64,000 bases of DNA from JAPULR01 sp963665075 (lineage in GTDB: Bacteria > Chloroflexota > Dehalococcoidia > Lucifugimonadales > GCA-2712585), in the NCBI GenBank assembly GCA_963665075.1, contig OY762063.1:1116001-1180000 (forward strand). Direction: 5' to 3'. Below, one piece after another: positions 8,778 through 16,629 of this stretch. The notes under the pieces are model-generated. The model saw nothing but the letters and a program-made list of their open reading frames with translations. It was not told the origin of the DNA and did not search any database. Position 1 is the first letter of the stretch, and each line of letters opens with the position of its first letter. A program made the position numbers and the translations under genes.

Positions 8778-9107
8778 ATGGGCACCTACATTCAGCTTCT
8801 AACGCTAACGCATCATGGCCGGGAAGTGGCCATCGACAACCCCACCGGAGTGCTGCTGGCCCAGGACCAGATAAACGTCCCCGGCGTTCGCGTGTTGGGA
8901 CTCTATGCAGTTCTGGGCGGCTACGACTTCGTGAGCATGGTCGAAGCGCCGGACAACGATTCCATCGCCCAATACTCTTTGCAGTTGGGGGTCAAGGCCG
9001 GCGTGACGGTCATCTCCCTCCCCGCCATACCCGTGGCCCGCCTGGAGGGCGCGGGACTTCAGCCCGCGCCGGAGGCGGAGACGGTGGGCAGCGCAGTCCC
9101 AGATTGA
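8778..9107 (+). CDS. GYD domain protein
   Basis: A 109-residue protein of the GYD family, small ferredoxin-fold proteins of unknown function named after the motif seen here as VLGGYDFVSMVEAPD. It starts MGTYIQLLTLT and has no signal peptide. GCAGGAGGAATAG before the ATG gives a good ribosome-binding site. It follows the dehydrogenase by 34 nt on the same strand and may be cotranscribed. The C-terminal 20 residues look disordered. Confidence 0.85.
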   Translation: MGTYIQLLTLTHHGREVAIDNPTGVLLAQDQINVPGVRVLGLYAVLGGYDFVSMVEAPDNDSIAQYSLQLGVKAGVTVISLPAIPVARLEGAGLQPAPEAETVGSAVPD

Positions 9108-9154
9108 GGCTCGGCTCCAAAGGATATTCGAGCGTTGACTAAGGAAGTAGGCCC

Positions 9155-10033
9155 GTGAAGGCGCGGACTCGGTTCGACAGAAGACAGCACAATAGAGACA
9201 ACAAACGCCTCCGGCGGACGGGAGGCGCGGTATTCCGACGCAAGCCGTCGCCCAAGGAAACCGGCCAAGTCGTCGAGGGCCGCAACCCCGTCATCGAGGC
9301 CCTGCGGTCGGGACGCCCCGTCAAGCGAATTCTCCTCGCTAACGGGGTGGGGAAGTCTGCCGCCATAGAGAAGATTTTCCGTCTGACCAGGGAGCGCGGC
9401 ATGTCGGTGGAACGGGTGGAGCGGCGGGAGGTGGACCGCCTCAGCGTCACGGGTAAAAACCAGGGGGTTGTGGCGCTAACCGGCCCCAAGGGATACGTCG
9501 GCTTGAAGCGTCTGCTGGAAATCGGCCACGAACGGGGCGAGGCGACGCTTCTCGTAGTCCTGGACGGAATTCAAGACCCGCACAACCTAGGCGCGATCCT
9601 CCGCACGGCGGACGCGGCGGGCGTGCACGGCATAGTCATACCCGAACGCCGCTCCGCCAGCCTCTCCCCCGGAGTGGCGCGGGCCTCGGCGGGGGCGATG
9701 GAGCACGTGGACGTGGCCCGCGTTCCCAACCTGACCAACGTGCTGTCCAGGCTTTCAAAGCAGGGCGTCTGGACCGTTGGAGTCGATCCCAAGGGAGCGC
9801 TTGACTTCACCGAAGTTGACTACAGGCAGCCCACGGCCATCGTCATAGGCGCCGAGGGGAAGGGAATCTCCCGCCTGGTGAAGGAACGGTGCGACGCCCT
9901 CGCTCGCATCCCCATGAAAGGACGCATCGCCTCCCTGAACGCCTCCGTTTCGGCGGCGCTGGTCATGTACGAGGCCATGCGGCAGCGCCGCACCCCCCGT
10001 CCCCCGCTCGACCCTTCGACAATCTCAGGATGA
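9155..10033 (+). CDS. rlmB: 23S rRNA (guanosine-2'-O-)-methyltransferase, SpoU/TrmH family
   Basis: A SPOUT-fold 2'-O-methyltransferase that uses SAM, most like RlmB, which modifies G2251 in the 23S P-loop. Residues 1-35 are a basic extension, 38-110 the L30e-like substrate-binding domain (VVEGRNPVIEAL), and 125-280 the knotted methyltransferase domain with motifs LDGIQDPHNLGAILRTADA, IVIGAEGKGIS and IPMKGRIASLNASVSAALVMYEA. GTG at 9155 is the start. The last ten residues (PPLDPSTISG) are encoded by a copy of a dispersed palindromic repeat, so the native C-terminus was probably altered by the repeat. Confidence 0.93.
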   Translation: MKARTRFDRRQHNRDNKRLRRTGGAVFRRKPSPKETGQVVEGRNPVIEALRSGRPVKRILLANGVGKSAAIEKIFRLTRERGMSVERVERREVDRLSVTGKNQGVVALTGPKGYVGLKRLLEIGHERGEATLLVVLDGIQDPHNLGAILRTADAAGVHGIVIPERRSASLSPGVARASAGAMEHVDVARVPNLTNVLSRLSKQGVWTVGVDPKGALDFTEVDYRQPTAIVIGAEGKGISRLVKERCDALARIPMKGRIASLNASVSAALVMYEAMRQRRTPRPPLDPSTISG

Positions 10034-10038
10034 GCGGG
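10003..10038. repeat. dispersed repeat, CTTCGACA type, overlapping the rlmB 3' end
   Basis: The stretch cccgctcgacccttcgaca followed by atctcaggatgagcggg has the same ends and core as copies at 13376, 13887, 57430 and 58766. The ends are complementary (CCCGCTC / GAGCGGG). It starts within the rlmB coding frame and supplies its stop codon. Confidence 0.75.
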
Positions 10039-10069
10039 GGACAGGCCCCACAACTCTCCCGTTCCGCGC

Positions 10070-10075
10070 TATAAT
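10070..10075 (+). promoter_or_regulatory. -10 box TATAAT just before the selenoprotein gene
   Basis: A perfect TATAAT lies nine bases before the ATG at 10085, with no ribosome-binding sequence between. A start point about seven bases downstream would give an mRNA with almost no leader, so a leaderless transcript is likely. No good -35 box is seen. Confidence 0.45.
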
Positions 10076-10084
10076 GCGACCAAC

Positions 10085-10918
10085 ATGAACCCACCCGAAA
10101 AATACATCAGATACATCCCCCGCACCCGTGACCTCTACTCCTCCCACACCCCCTACCGCTGGGTTACGAATGCCGACGCGCCCTGGACGCCCCTGACCAA
10201 GCCCCTTAACGAATCCCGCGTAGCCTTGGCAAGCTCCTCCGGCGTCTATCTCACGAATCAGACCCCGTTTCACACCAAAGACGACACCTCCATTCGAGAG
10301 ATACACAAGACCGCATCCACCGGCGACTTCGCCGTTAATCATTTCGGCTACCGAATGGACGGAGCGGAACGAGATCCCTACTGCGTCTTCCCCCTGGAGC
10401 AGATGCGGAAGCTGGAGAACGAGGGGGTCATCGGCGAACTGGCGGAGACGGCGTATACCTTCATGGGAGGCATCTACTCGGCCCGGCGCGTTCGTGAGGA
10501 GTTGGCGCCGCAGTTAGTGGAACGTGCGCTGGCGAACAACATAGACCTGTTCTACCTGGCGCCTGCCTGACCGGTGTGCCACCAGTCCGTCGGGCTGGTA
10601 TCGAGAGCCATCGAAGAAGCGGGCATCCCGACGATCACCATGTCGTCGGCGTGGGACATCACCCGGAGTGTAAAACCGCCCCGCGCCGCCTTCGTCAACT
10701 TCCCGCTTGGAAACCAGACGGGCAGGCCGGGCGACGTGAAGGAACAACTGGCAATCGTCCGCGACGCTCTAATTGCCGCCTACGCCATGACGGAGCCGGG
10801 CAGCGTCACTATTCTGCCCTACGAGTGGGACGATTCAGGCTACGGATGGCAGGGTGGCGAATACCGCCCCGGCTACCTCAGACCCTACGTCCGCACCGAA
10901 GCCGTCACGGACGATTGA
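10085..10918 (+). CDS. GrdB-like selenoprotein (glycine/sarcosine/betaine/D-proline reductase B family), in-frame UGA as Sec162
   Basis: Two open stretches (10085-10567 and 10571-10918) are in the same frame, separated only by TGA at 10568-10570. Reading through gives 277 residues with the motif APA-U-PVCHQSVGLVSRAIEEAGIPT. The family has a redox CxxC-type site before HQ(S/T)VGL, so UGA lies exactly where the first redox residue belongs, giving U162-P-V-C165. A hairpin with eight paired positions (10581-10588 with 10592-10599) and a three-base loop starting with G begins ten bases after the UGA, as expected of a bacterial SECIS. Members of the family reduce C-N or related bonds in small amines using a protein thiol; the substrate here is unknown. 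Readthrough is a prediction. Confidence 0.8.
10571..10602 (+). promoter_or_regulatory. candidate bacterial SECIS hairpin
   Basis: Hand folding pairs ACCAGTCC (10581-10588) with GGGCTGGT (10592-10599), seven Watson-Crick pairs and one G-T, closing the loop GTC. The loop starts with G and is 18 bases past the UGA at 10568, within the spacing known for bacterial SECIS elements. The coding frame is kept through it. Confidence 0.55.
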
Positions 10919-10925
10919 TTCCGAC

Positions 10926-11243
10926 CTAAGCCTGGGGCGCGAAATCCGCCGCCTTCATTATCTGATCCCGCGCCGTCACCAGCAGCGGCTGCACCCGCGG
11001 CAGATACTCGCCGTGCCACCTCGGGTCCGCTTCCACCTTCCCCTTCGCCTCCTCCATGTGCGCCAGGCTTTCGTACTGCCAGATGTGGATTATCTGCGTG
11101 ATGGGGCCGATTATCGTGTAGAACCAGCCTGCCAACTCCACCCCGTATTCCTTGCGAAGGGGCAGCGCCACCTCCCTGACCGCGTCCATGTACTCGTTGA
11201 CCTTGCCGTGCTTCAAATCGTATATGCGAACGTCGTAGATCAT
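10926..11243 (-). CDS. NIPSNAP family protein
   Basis: A 105-residue protein of the NIPSNAP family, a dimeric alpha-beta barrel fold of unclear function. The start MIYDVRIYDLKHGKVNEYM and the core WFYTIIGPITQIIHIWQYESL are typical. The ATG at 11243 is chosen over a longer frame because AGGAGG precedes it by seven bases. It is convergent with the selenoprotein gene, whose stop is seven bases away. No signal peptide is seen. Confidence 0.85.
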   Translation of the reverse strand: MIYDVRIYDLKHGKVNEYMDAVREVALPLRKEYGVELAGWFYTIIGPITQIIHIWQYESLAHMEEAKGKVEADPRWHGEYLPRVQPLLVTARDQIMKAADFAPQA

Positions 11244-11331
11244 GCCCAATCCTCCTGCGACTTGACCGCTCCGACACTGCCAGAGGGTCAGCCTGAAACT
11301 ATCAGCCGTGGAATTTCGTGTCAAGCAAACC

Positions 11332-12105
11332 CTACCCTCCCGACTTCACCGCCTCTCTCCTACCTGTCAATGACGTCGCCATCATTCTCGCCCTCAACGT
11401 AAACACCCGCCAGTTGAAGACAATCCCATAGGACACAACCATCATCGCCGCCCCCGCCGCCGCGTCCACAAAATAGTGGTTGGCCGTCACGATTATCGCC
11501 AGGAAAGTAATCGTCGGATAGACGACGCCCAGCGCCTTCAACAACCTCCCTCCCCGCATGAAGAACAGCCACCCAAAGACCATCGACCAAGCGAAATGCA
11601 AGCTCGGTATGGCGGCGTAGGCGTTGAAGTAGGCGGCTGCGTCGCGCACTTCGTACCAGCCGGGGCCGACGGACTTCATCGTGTCAACGAAGCCGTACTC
11701 CGCCATCATTCGCGGCGGGGCAACCGGGAAGGCTGCGTGGGCGACGAGGGCGAACAGCAGGCTTATGACAACCACGTTCCTGTAATTGAAGTACCTTTCC
11801 CTCGCCGCTACGTAATAGGCAAGGGCGGAGGCGGGGATTACGGCCATGAAGGAGAGGATGTACGTCCAGTTAAAGGCGGCGATTATTCCGTCTCCCATCC
11901 CAACCAACCACTGATTCCATGCCGCCTCCTGGAATAAGCCCAAGCTGTTCTCGAAGGCTATCAGCCTCTCGGCGTTGTGACGGGCCAGCTGGTCGATGCC
12001 GTCCCTGGGTAGGCTGCTGACGATAGCGTATAACAGGCACAGGGCGATGATGAGCGCCGCTTCCCGCAGATGGGCCGACGGGCATCTCCGACCGACGCCC
12101 TTCAC
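11332..12105 (-). CDS. PAP2-superfamily membrane phosphatase-like protein
   Basis: A polytopic membrane protein of about 257 residues with five to six hydrophobic segments and the PAP2 motifs AAIPSLHFAWSMVFG (motif 2, with catalytic His) and TANHYFVDAAAGA (motif 3, nucleophilic His). The order resembles the inositolphosphotransferase (AUR1/Ipt) branch. It probably acts on a lipid phosphate at the membrane face. The GTG at 12105 follows GGGAG at good spacing, 13 bases after the stop of the amidohydrolase gene; an in-frame ATG at 12174 would overlap that gene by 56 bases. Cotranscription with the amidohydrolase is likely. Confidence 0.8.
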   Translation of the reverse strand: MKGVGRRCPSAHLREAALIIALCLLYAIVSSLPRDGIDQLARHNAERLIAFENSLGLFQEAAWNQWLVGMGDGIIAAFNWTYILSFMAVIPASALAYYVAARERYFNYRNVVVISLLFALVAHAAFPVAPPRMMAEYGFVDTMKSVGPGWYEVRDAAAYFNAYAAIPSLHFAWSMVFGWLFFMRGGRLLKALGVVYPTITFLAIIVTANHYFVDAAAGAAMMVVSYGIVFNWRVFTLRARMMATSLTGRREAVKSGG

Positions 12106-12118
12106 CGAGCTTCTCCCG

Positions 12119-13297
12119 CTATCGAATCCTGCGTCCGCCCTGGTAGACTGCCCAGACGTTGCGAATGGCTCCAACGTCGGAGAGGGGGTCGCCGTCGACG
12201 AGAATCAGGTCTGCGAGCTTGCCTACCTCGACGGTGCCCGTTTCGTCCAGCGTCCCCGTCAGTTCCGCGGCGATGCTGGTGGCGGACATTATGGCCTGCA
12301 TGGGGGTCAAGCCCGCCTCAATCATCACCTCCATCTCGTGGACGATGGTGCCGTGGCGGACGGGGGAGCCTCCGGCGTCGGTGCCCGCGGCGATTCTCAC
12401 GCCCGCGTCCAACATATGCCGGAAGCTGGCGTGGGAAGCCGCCCGGCGAGCCTCCGATTCGTCCTTCTCCGCCTTCGTCAGCCCCCACCTGACGGCGGCG
12501 TTCAGGCGGTAGTCCCAGGTGGACATGGTGGGCACGGCGACGGTTCCCTTCTCAGACATCAGTTGGGCGGTATGGGCGTCGATGTTGGTGCAGTGCTCTA
12601 TGGAATCGATTCCCGCCTCTACTGCCTCCGTCGCGCCGACGAAACCAGTACAATGGGCGGCGACTTTCAGGCCCGCGCCGTGGGCCATATCCACCACCAA
12701 ACCCGCAATTTCAGGGCCAAGAGTGGCGTAGTCGGCGCCGTCTTCCCGGACGCCCGTGGCACCAACCTTGATGAGGCCCGCGCCCTGGGCAATCTGGGAC
12801 GTGACCACCTGCCGCATCTGCTCCGCCGACTCTATGGTGTGCACCATCGAATAGGGCCAGGTGGTGGGGGCTTGAATCCACTGCCCCGCCGCGGTTATGC
12901 GGGGGCCGGGGATTGCGCCGGTGGCGACCTGCCGCGCCAGCGTGATGCTGATTCCGTAGGGCGAACCCACGTCGCGAGCGGAAGTCTGGCCCGTCATCAA
13001 CGCGCGTTTGGCGTTGGCGGCGGCCTTTACCAGCAGAACCTCCGGCTCCTCGTCGTTCATCGCCATGACGCCGTTCTGCCCGCCGTCGCCGGCGAAGTGC
13101 TCGTGGCAATCGAAGGTGCCGGGCATCAGGGTCAGGTCCTCGCCGTTTATGTCCTCGTAGTGAGGGTGGGACGAGGGGGCGACGTTGCCCTCGCCAATCC
13201 AGCTGATGACGCCGTTCTCCACCACCACGTTCACCGAAGGGATGGGGTCGCCTCCGTAGCCGTCAATCAGCCTCACGTTTCTGATAAGAAGGTTCAT
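12119..13297 (-). CDS. metal-dependent amidohydrolase (imidazolonepropionase / Xaa-Pro dipeptidase type)
   Basis: A 392-residue cyclic amidohydrolase. The metal ligands are intact: HEH in MPGTFDCHEHF, the bridging Lys region GLIKVGATG, AAHCTG, SIEHCT and GTDAGG. The last 35 residues form the small beta-sandwich (GKLADLILVDGDPLSDVGAI) typical of the family. Members hydrolyse imidazolones, N-acylated or dipeptide substrates; the substrate cannot be told. ATG at 13297 follows TAGGAGAAAAAC. The protein at 20712 has the same architecture and is a likely paralogue. Confidence 0.9.
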   Translation of the reverse strand: MNLLIRNVRLIDGYGGDPIPSVNVVVENGVISWIGEGNVAPSSHPHYEDINGEDLTLMPGTFDCHEHFAGDGGQNGVMAMNDEEPEVLLVKAAANAKRALMTGQTSARDVGSPYGISITLARQVATGAIPGPRITAAGQWIQAPTTWPYSMVHTIESAEQMRQVVTSQIAQGAGLIKVGATGVREDGADYATLGPEIAGLVVDMAHGAGLKVAAHCTGFVGATEAVEAGIDSIEHCTNIDAHTAQLMSEKGTVAVPTMSTWDYRLNAAVRWGLTKAEKDESEARRAASHASFRHMLDAGVRIAAGTDAGGSPVRHGTIVHEMEVMIEAGLTPMQAIMSATSIAAELTGTLDETGTVEVGKLADLILVDGDPLSDVGAIRNVWAVYQGGRRIR

Positions 13298-14132
13298 GTT
13301 TTTCTCCTACCGGCGGGTGTCGTCTCGTATCATTGGAGTCATGCTAGCACTGGCTGAAAAAGAGTGTCAAGAAAGCGGCTCGACCCTTCGACAGGCCCTT
13401 CGACAAGCTCAGGACAGGCTCAGGGTGTGCGGATGGGGAGGGCGATTGGCCAATCGCCCCTACAGGATTTGTTGGTGGGGACTTCACCCCCATCTCAATC
13501 TTCCCCCATCAAGGGGGAAGGGGGGTGGGATTGATTTGGGAAACAATTGGGGAATTATGCGTAATTGTTTCAGAATTGTTTCCGGGGGTTTGTGCCTGAG
13601 AGGGGAATTGTTTTTGGAAACAATCCGATTGTTTTTCGCCGGATTTGTGCCTGAGAAGGGGAGAAATGGGGGTTTGAATTGTTTCAAAAGAATCCTCGGG
13701 GAAATCCGGGGGGAATGCCAGGAGTTTCGGCGGGAGTCGTTGTTATTCATGGTTAAAAATTTATGTTCCCCTTAGCTTGTGGGGAGTTTATCAGGAAAGG
13801 ATATGTATGACAAGCACAAATGCCACTTTTGGGGGGTGGGACTGGATTCCGGCTTTCGCTGGAATGACGGAGGGGCCGTGCTTCCCCCGCTCGACCCTTC
13901 GACAGGCCCTTCGACAAGCTCAGGACAGGCTCAGGGTGAGCGGTGGGTGTTGGACGGGGTGAGCGAGGGGAGAGGTGGGTGAGCGGTGGGTGGGGGCCAA
14001 GGGTGAGGGAGGGGAGGGGGGAGCCGGCGTTCCGTGGGTGACTGGGTTGCGGGTTTGTGCTATGATGTTGGAAATTTCGGTTAGACGCGCAATTTCCTTT
14101 CATATACCCCACAGGCCGGAGGATTTATAGCA
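13298..14132. repeat. repeat-rich intergenic region of 0.8 kb
   Basis: No credible gene is seen. In order it holds a long CTTCGACA-type repeat (13376-13431), a GGCGATTGGCCAATCGCC palindrome (near 13436-13465), a CCCCATCTCAATCTTCCCCC repeat (13486-13530), an A/T-richer stretch (13535-13770) with many versions of GAATTGTTTC and its complement and two copies of TTTGTGCCTGAG 55 bases apart, a degenerate ATTCCCGC-type repeat (13842-13875), a second long CTTCGACA-type repeat (13887-13942), then G-rich DNA. Open frames here mostly translate these repeats and are not called. Confidence 0.75.
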
Positions 14133-15551
14133 ATGCCCAGCAAAGAAATAGCCCTGATGGCCCACCTGATGCGGCGGGCCGGATTCGGCGCTTCCTACGA
14201 AGAACTGGAAGCCCGCGCCGCCAAAGGCTACGAAGCGACGGTAGAGGAGCTTCTGAACCCGGAGGCCCACGGCATTCCGGAGGTGGACCTGCACATGTTC
14301 CGTCGTTACCACCCCGTGGCCGAGGCGGAGGCCAGCACCGAGAAAAGTTCGCTTACCTTCATGTACTACCTGCTGACCACCCAGCGTCCGCTGGAGGAGA
14401 AGATGACGCTGCTGTGGCACATGATCTTCGCCACGGGCAACTCCAAGGTGGAGAACTCCAGGGAGCTTACGGGGCAGCTGGACACCTTCCGCAAGTACGG
14501 CATGGGCAGCTTCCAAGACCTCTTGCTCATGGTGTCGAAGGACCCGGCGATGATCTTCTGGCTGGACAACAACGAGAACCACAAGACCGCCGTCAACGAA
14601 AACTGGGGCCGCGAGCTTCTGGAGCTTTTCTCGATGGGACAAGGGAATTACACGGAGGACGACGTGCGGGAAGCGTCCCGCGCGTTCACCGGCTGGACCA
14701 TCAAGCCGAAGCTGCCGAAGGACCCGTTCCTGTGCCTGGACACGTGGGAGTTTCTGTATCTGCCGCAGGACCACGACAACGGGGAGAAGACCTTCCTGGG
14801 GCATAAGGGGAACTTCAACGGAGAAGACATCATCGACATCATAGTGAAGCAGCCGGCGACGGCCCGCTTCGTGGCGCGGCATCTGTACAACTTCTTCGTC
14901 GCGGACGAGATTCAGGTGCCCAGCTGGAAGGACGAGGAGCCGCGCGACCCGGAGGCCGTGGACGCCATCGCGGATACTTTCGTCAACTCGGGCTACGACA
15001 TCCGCGCCACGCTGCGGTTCATCTTCAACTCGGACTTCTTCAAGGACGAAAGCGCCTGGTTCGCGCGGGTGAAGAGTCCGGCAGAGATCGTCGCAGGGAC
15101 GGCGCGGCTCACCGGCGAATACCAGGCGATGCGCCCGGGGATTCTGGGGCTGGCGCTGGAGTGCGGCTACCAGGGGCAGGAGCTGACCGACCCGCCCAGC
15201 GTGGAGGGCTGGCACTTCGGCCAGGAGTGGATCGACACGGGCGCGCTGATCCGCCGGGTCAACTTCATGGCGGATACCCTGAGCGACGCATCCACTCCGG
15301 GCATCGACGCCATCATCAACCGCTTGGCGCGGAAGCACTCCTTCACGCCGAGCGAACTGGTGGACGCCTGCCTGGAGCTTCTGGGACACGTGCAACTCGG
15401 CGACAACACCAAGGACGAGATAATGAGTCACTTCCGCGGGGACCAGGTCATCAAGCGGGGTTCTACCGAGGAGGATAGAGCGGCCTTCGGGCGGCGCGTG
15501 ACGGAAGTGTTGCAGCTAATCGCCGCGACGAGGGAGTACCAGTTCTGCTAA
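14133..15551 (+). CDS. DUF1800 family protein (copy 2)
   Basis: A 472-residue paralogue of the DUF1800 protein at 2710, of identical length, opening MPSKEIALMAHLMRRAGFGAS and keeping the core motifs WLDNNENHKTAVNENWGREL, SRAFTGWTIKP and TDPPSVEGWHFG. Function of the family is unknown. ATG at 14133 follows GCCGGAGGATT. It is followed by an NHL-repeat gene, as in copy 1. The two copies differ throughout, so the duplication is not recent. Confidence 0.92.
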   Translation: MPSKEIALMAHLMRRAGFGASYEELEARAAKGYEATVEELLNPEAHGIPEVDLHMFRRYHPVAEAEASTEKSSLTFMYYLLTTQRPLEEKMTLLWHMIFATGNSKVENSRELTGQLDTFRKYGMGSFQDLLLMVSKDPAMIFWLDNNENHKTAVNENWGRELLELFSMGQGNYTEDDVREASRAFTGWTIKPKLPKDPFLCLDTWEFLYLPQDHDNGEKTFLGHKGNFNGEDIIDIIVKQPATARFVARHLYNFFVADEIQVPSWKDEEPRDPEAVDAIADTFVNSGYDIRATLRFIFNSDFFKDESAWFARVKSPAEIVAGTARLTGEYQAMRPGILGLALECGYQGQELTDPPSVEGWHFGQEWIDTGALIRRVNFMADTLSDASTPGIDAIINRLARKHSFTPSELVDACLELLGHVQLGDNTKDEIMSHFRGDQVIKRGSTEEDRAAFGRRVTEVLQLIAATREYQFC

Positions 15552-15589
15552 TTTCGCAAACCAACCAACTTCGGCCAAGGGGGTAACAA

Positions 15590-16600
15590 GTGGCCCTGAC
15601 GAAAATCGCCGTAGAGCGCACCTACAACTACAGCCACAACGTGGGGATGCTGACCGCCTTTTCCGGCCCGGTGGACATGGCGCTGGGAGAGCCGGGGCAG
15701 ATATTCGTATCGTGCCGCGCCAGCGAACCGGGCGCCAGGCCCGGTCGGGGCCAAGGCTGGGTGCGGTGGAACCTGGAGGACGACACGCTGATTCTCAACG
15801 TACGGTCGGAAGACACGGGGGAGCAGGAGATTGTGTGGCCTTCTGCGCTGGTATTGGACTCCGAAGCTGGGCGGGTCTTGCAGGCGGACGAGTGGCGCAA
15901 CCGCGTCTGCACCTACACCACCGAAGGGGAATATCTGGGAAGATGGGGCGACGCGGGTTCCGCGCCGGGGCAGCTTGACGGCCCCAGCGGGATGCGTTTC
16001 GACCCCGACGGAAATGTGGTCATCGCGGAAAGCCGCAACAACCGGATTCAGCGTTTCGACAGGGAAGGCCGTCACCTGGAGACGTGGGGAGAAGCCGGTT
16101 CCGCGCCAGGTCAGTTTGCCATGCCCTACGGCATCCACGTGGACGGCGACGGCAACATTTTCGTCGCCGATTGGGGGAACGATAGGGTGCAGAAGTTTTC
16201 GTCGGACGGCGAGCTTCTCGCCATTTTCGGCGCATCCGACACGGGCGTCGGAAGTCTGACGCGGCCTTCGGGCGTTGCAGTTGACGATGACGGGGACGTA
16301 TACGTAGCCGACTGCGGGAACAATCGCGTCCAGATATACACCGCCGAGGGGGAGTACGTCACGGGCCTCTACGGGGACGCCCGGACGCTGTCCAAGTCGG
16401 CGCAGCTGTACGTGGACGTGAACCCGAACATGCAGAAGGCCAGGATGCGCGCCGACACTTCCAAGGAGTGGCGCTTCTTCAGACCTACCGCAGTGGCCAT
16501 CGCCCCCGACGACATGATTCTGGTGGCGGAGGCGATTCCGGGGCGGATCCAGTTCTATCAGAAGGAAAACGACTACATGGACCCCCAGTTCAACCTGTAG
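15590..16600 (+). CDS. NHL-repeat beta-propeller protein (copy 2)
   Basis: A 336-residue NHL propeller related to the protein at 4189. Blades of the form GLxFDPDGNVVIAESRNNRIQRFD, IHVDGDGNIFVADWGNDRVQKF and VAVDDDGDVYVADCGNNRVQIY are visible between residues 85 and 265, followed by the shared C-terminus FYQKENDYMDPQFNL. The GTG at 15590 follows AAGGGGG. It starts 38 nt after the DUF1800 gene, so the two are probably one operon, and the ACMSD-like amidohydrolase gene begins 29 nt after its stop. Confidence 0.88.
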   Translation: MALTKIAVERTYNYSHNVGMLTAFSGPVDMALGEPGQIFVSCRASEPGARPGRGQGWVRWNLEDDTLILNVRSEDTGEQEIVWPSALVLDSEAGRVLQADEWRNRVCTYTTEGEYLGRWGDAGSAPGQLDGPSGMRFDPDGNVVIAESRNNRIQRFDREGRHLETWGEAGSAPGQFAMPYGIHVDGDGNIFVADWGNDRVQKFSSDGELLAIFGASDTGVGSLTRPSGVAVDDDGDVYVADCGNNRVQIYTAEGEYVTGLYGDARTLSKSAQLYVDVNPNMQKARMRADTSKEWRFFRPTAVAIAPDDMILVAEAIPGRIQFYQKENDYMDPQFNL

Positions 16601-16629
16601 ACTTCAATAACTTTAAGGAGGAACCACCC

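Noticed and set aside
10568..10570. UGA as a plain nonsense mutation splitting the GrdB-like gene
   Set aside because: Possible, but the codon falls on the redox residue, the frame is kept and a SECIS-like hairpin follows at the right distance, so Sec is favoured.
13296..13775. 159-residue plus-strand frame and 88-residue minus-strand frame
   Set aside because: Both are built of dispersed repeats (peptides such as STLRQALRQAQDRLRV also arise from the copy at 13887) and have no start signals.
14100..15431. 443-residue minus-strand frame, also 649 residues at 26689-28638
   Set aside because: Antisense shadows of DUF1800 copy 2 and of the tandem amidohydrolases; no family features.
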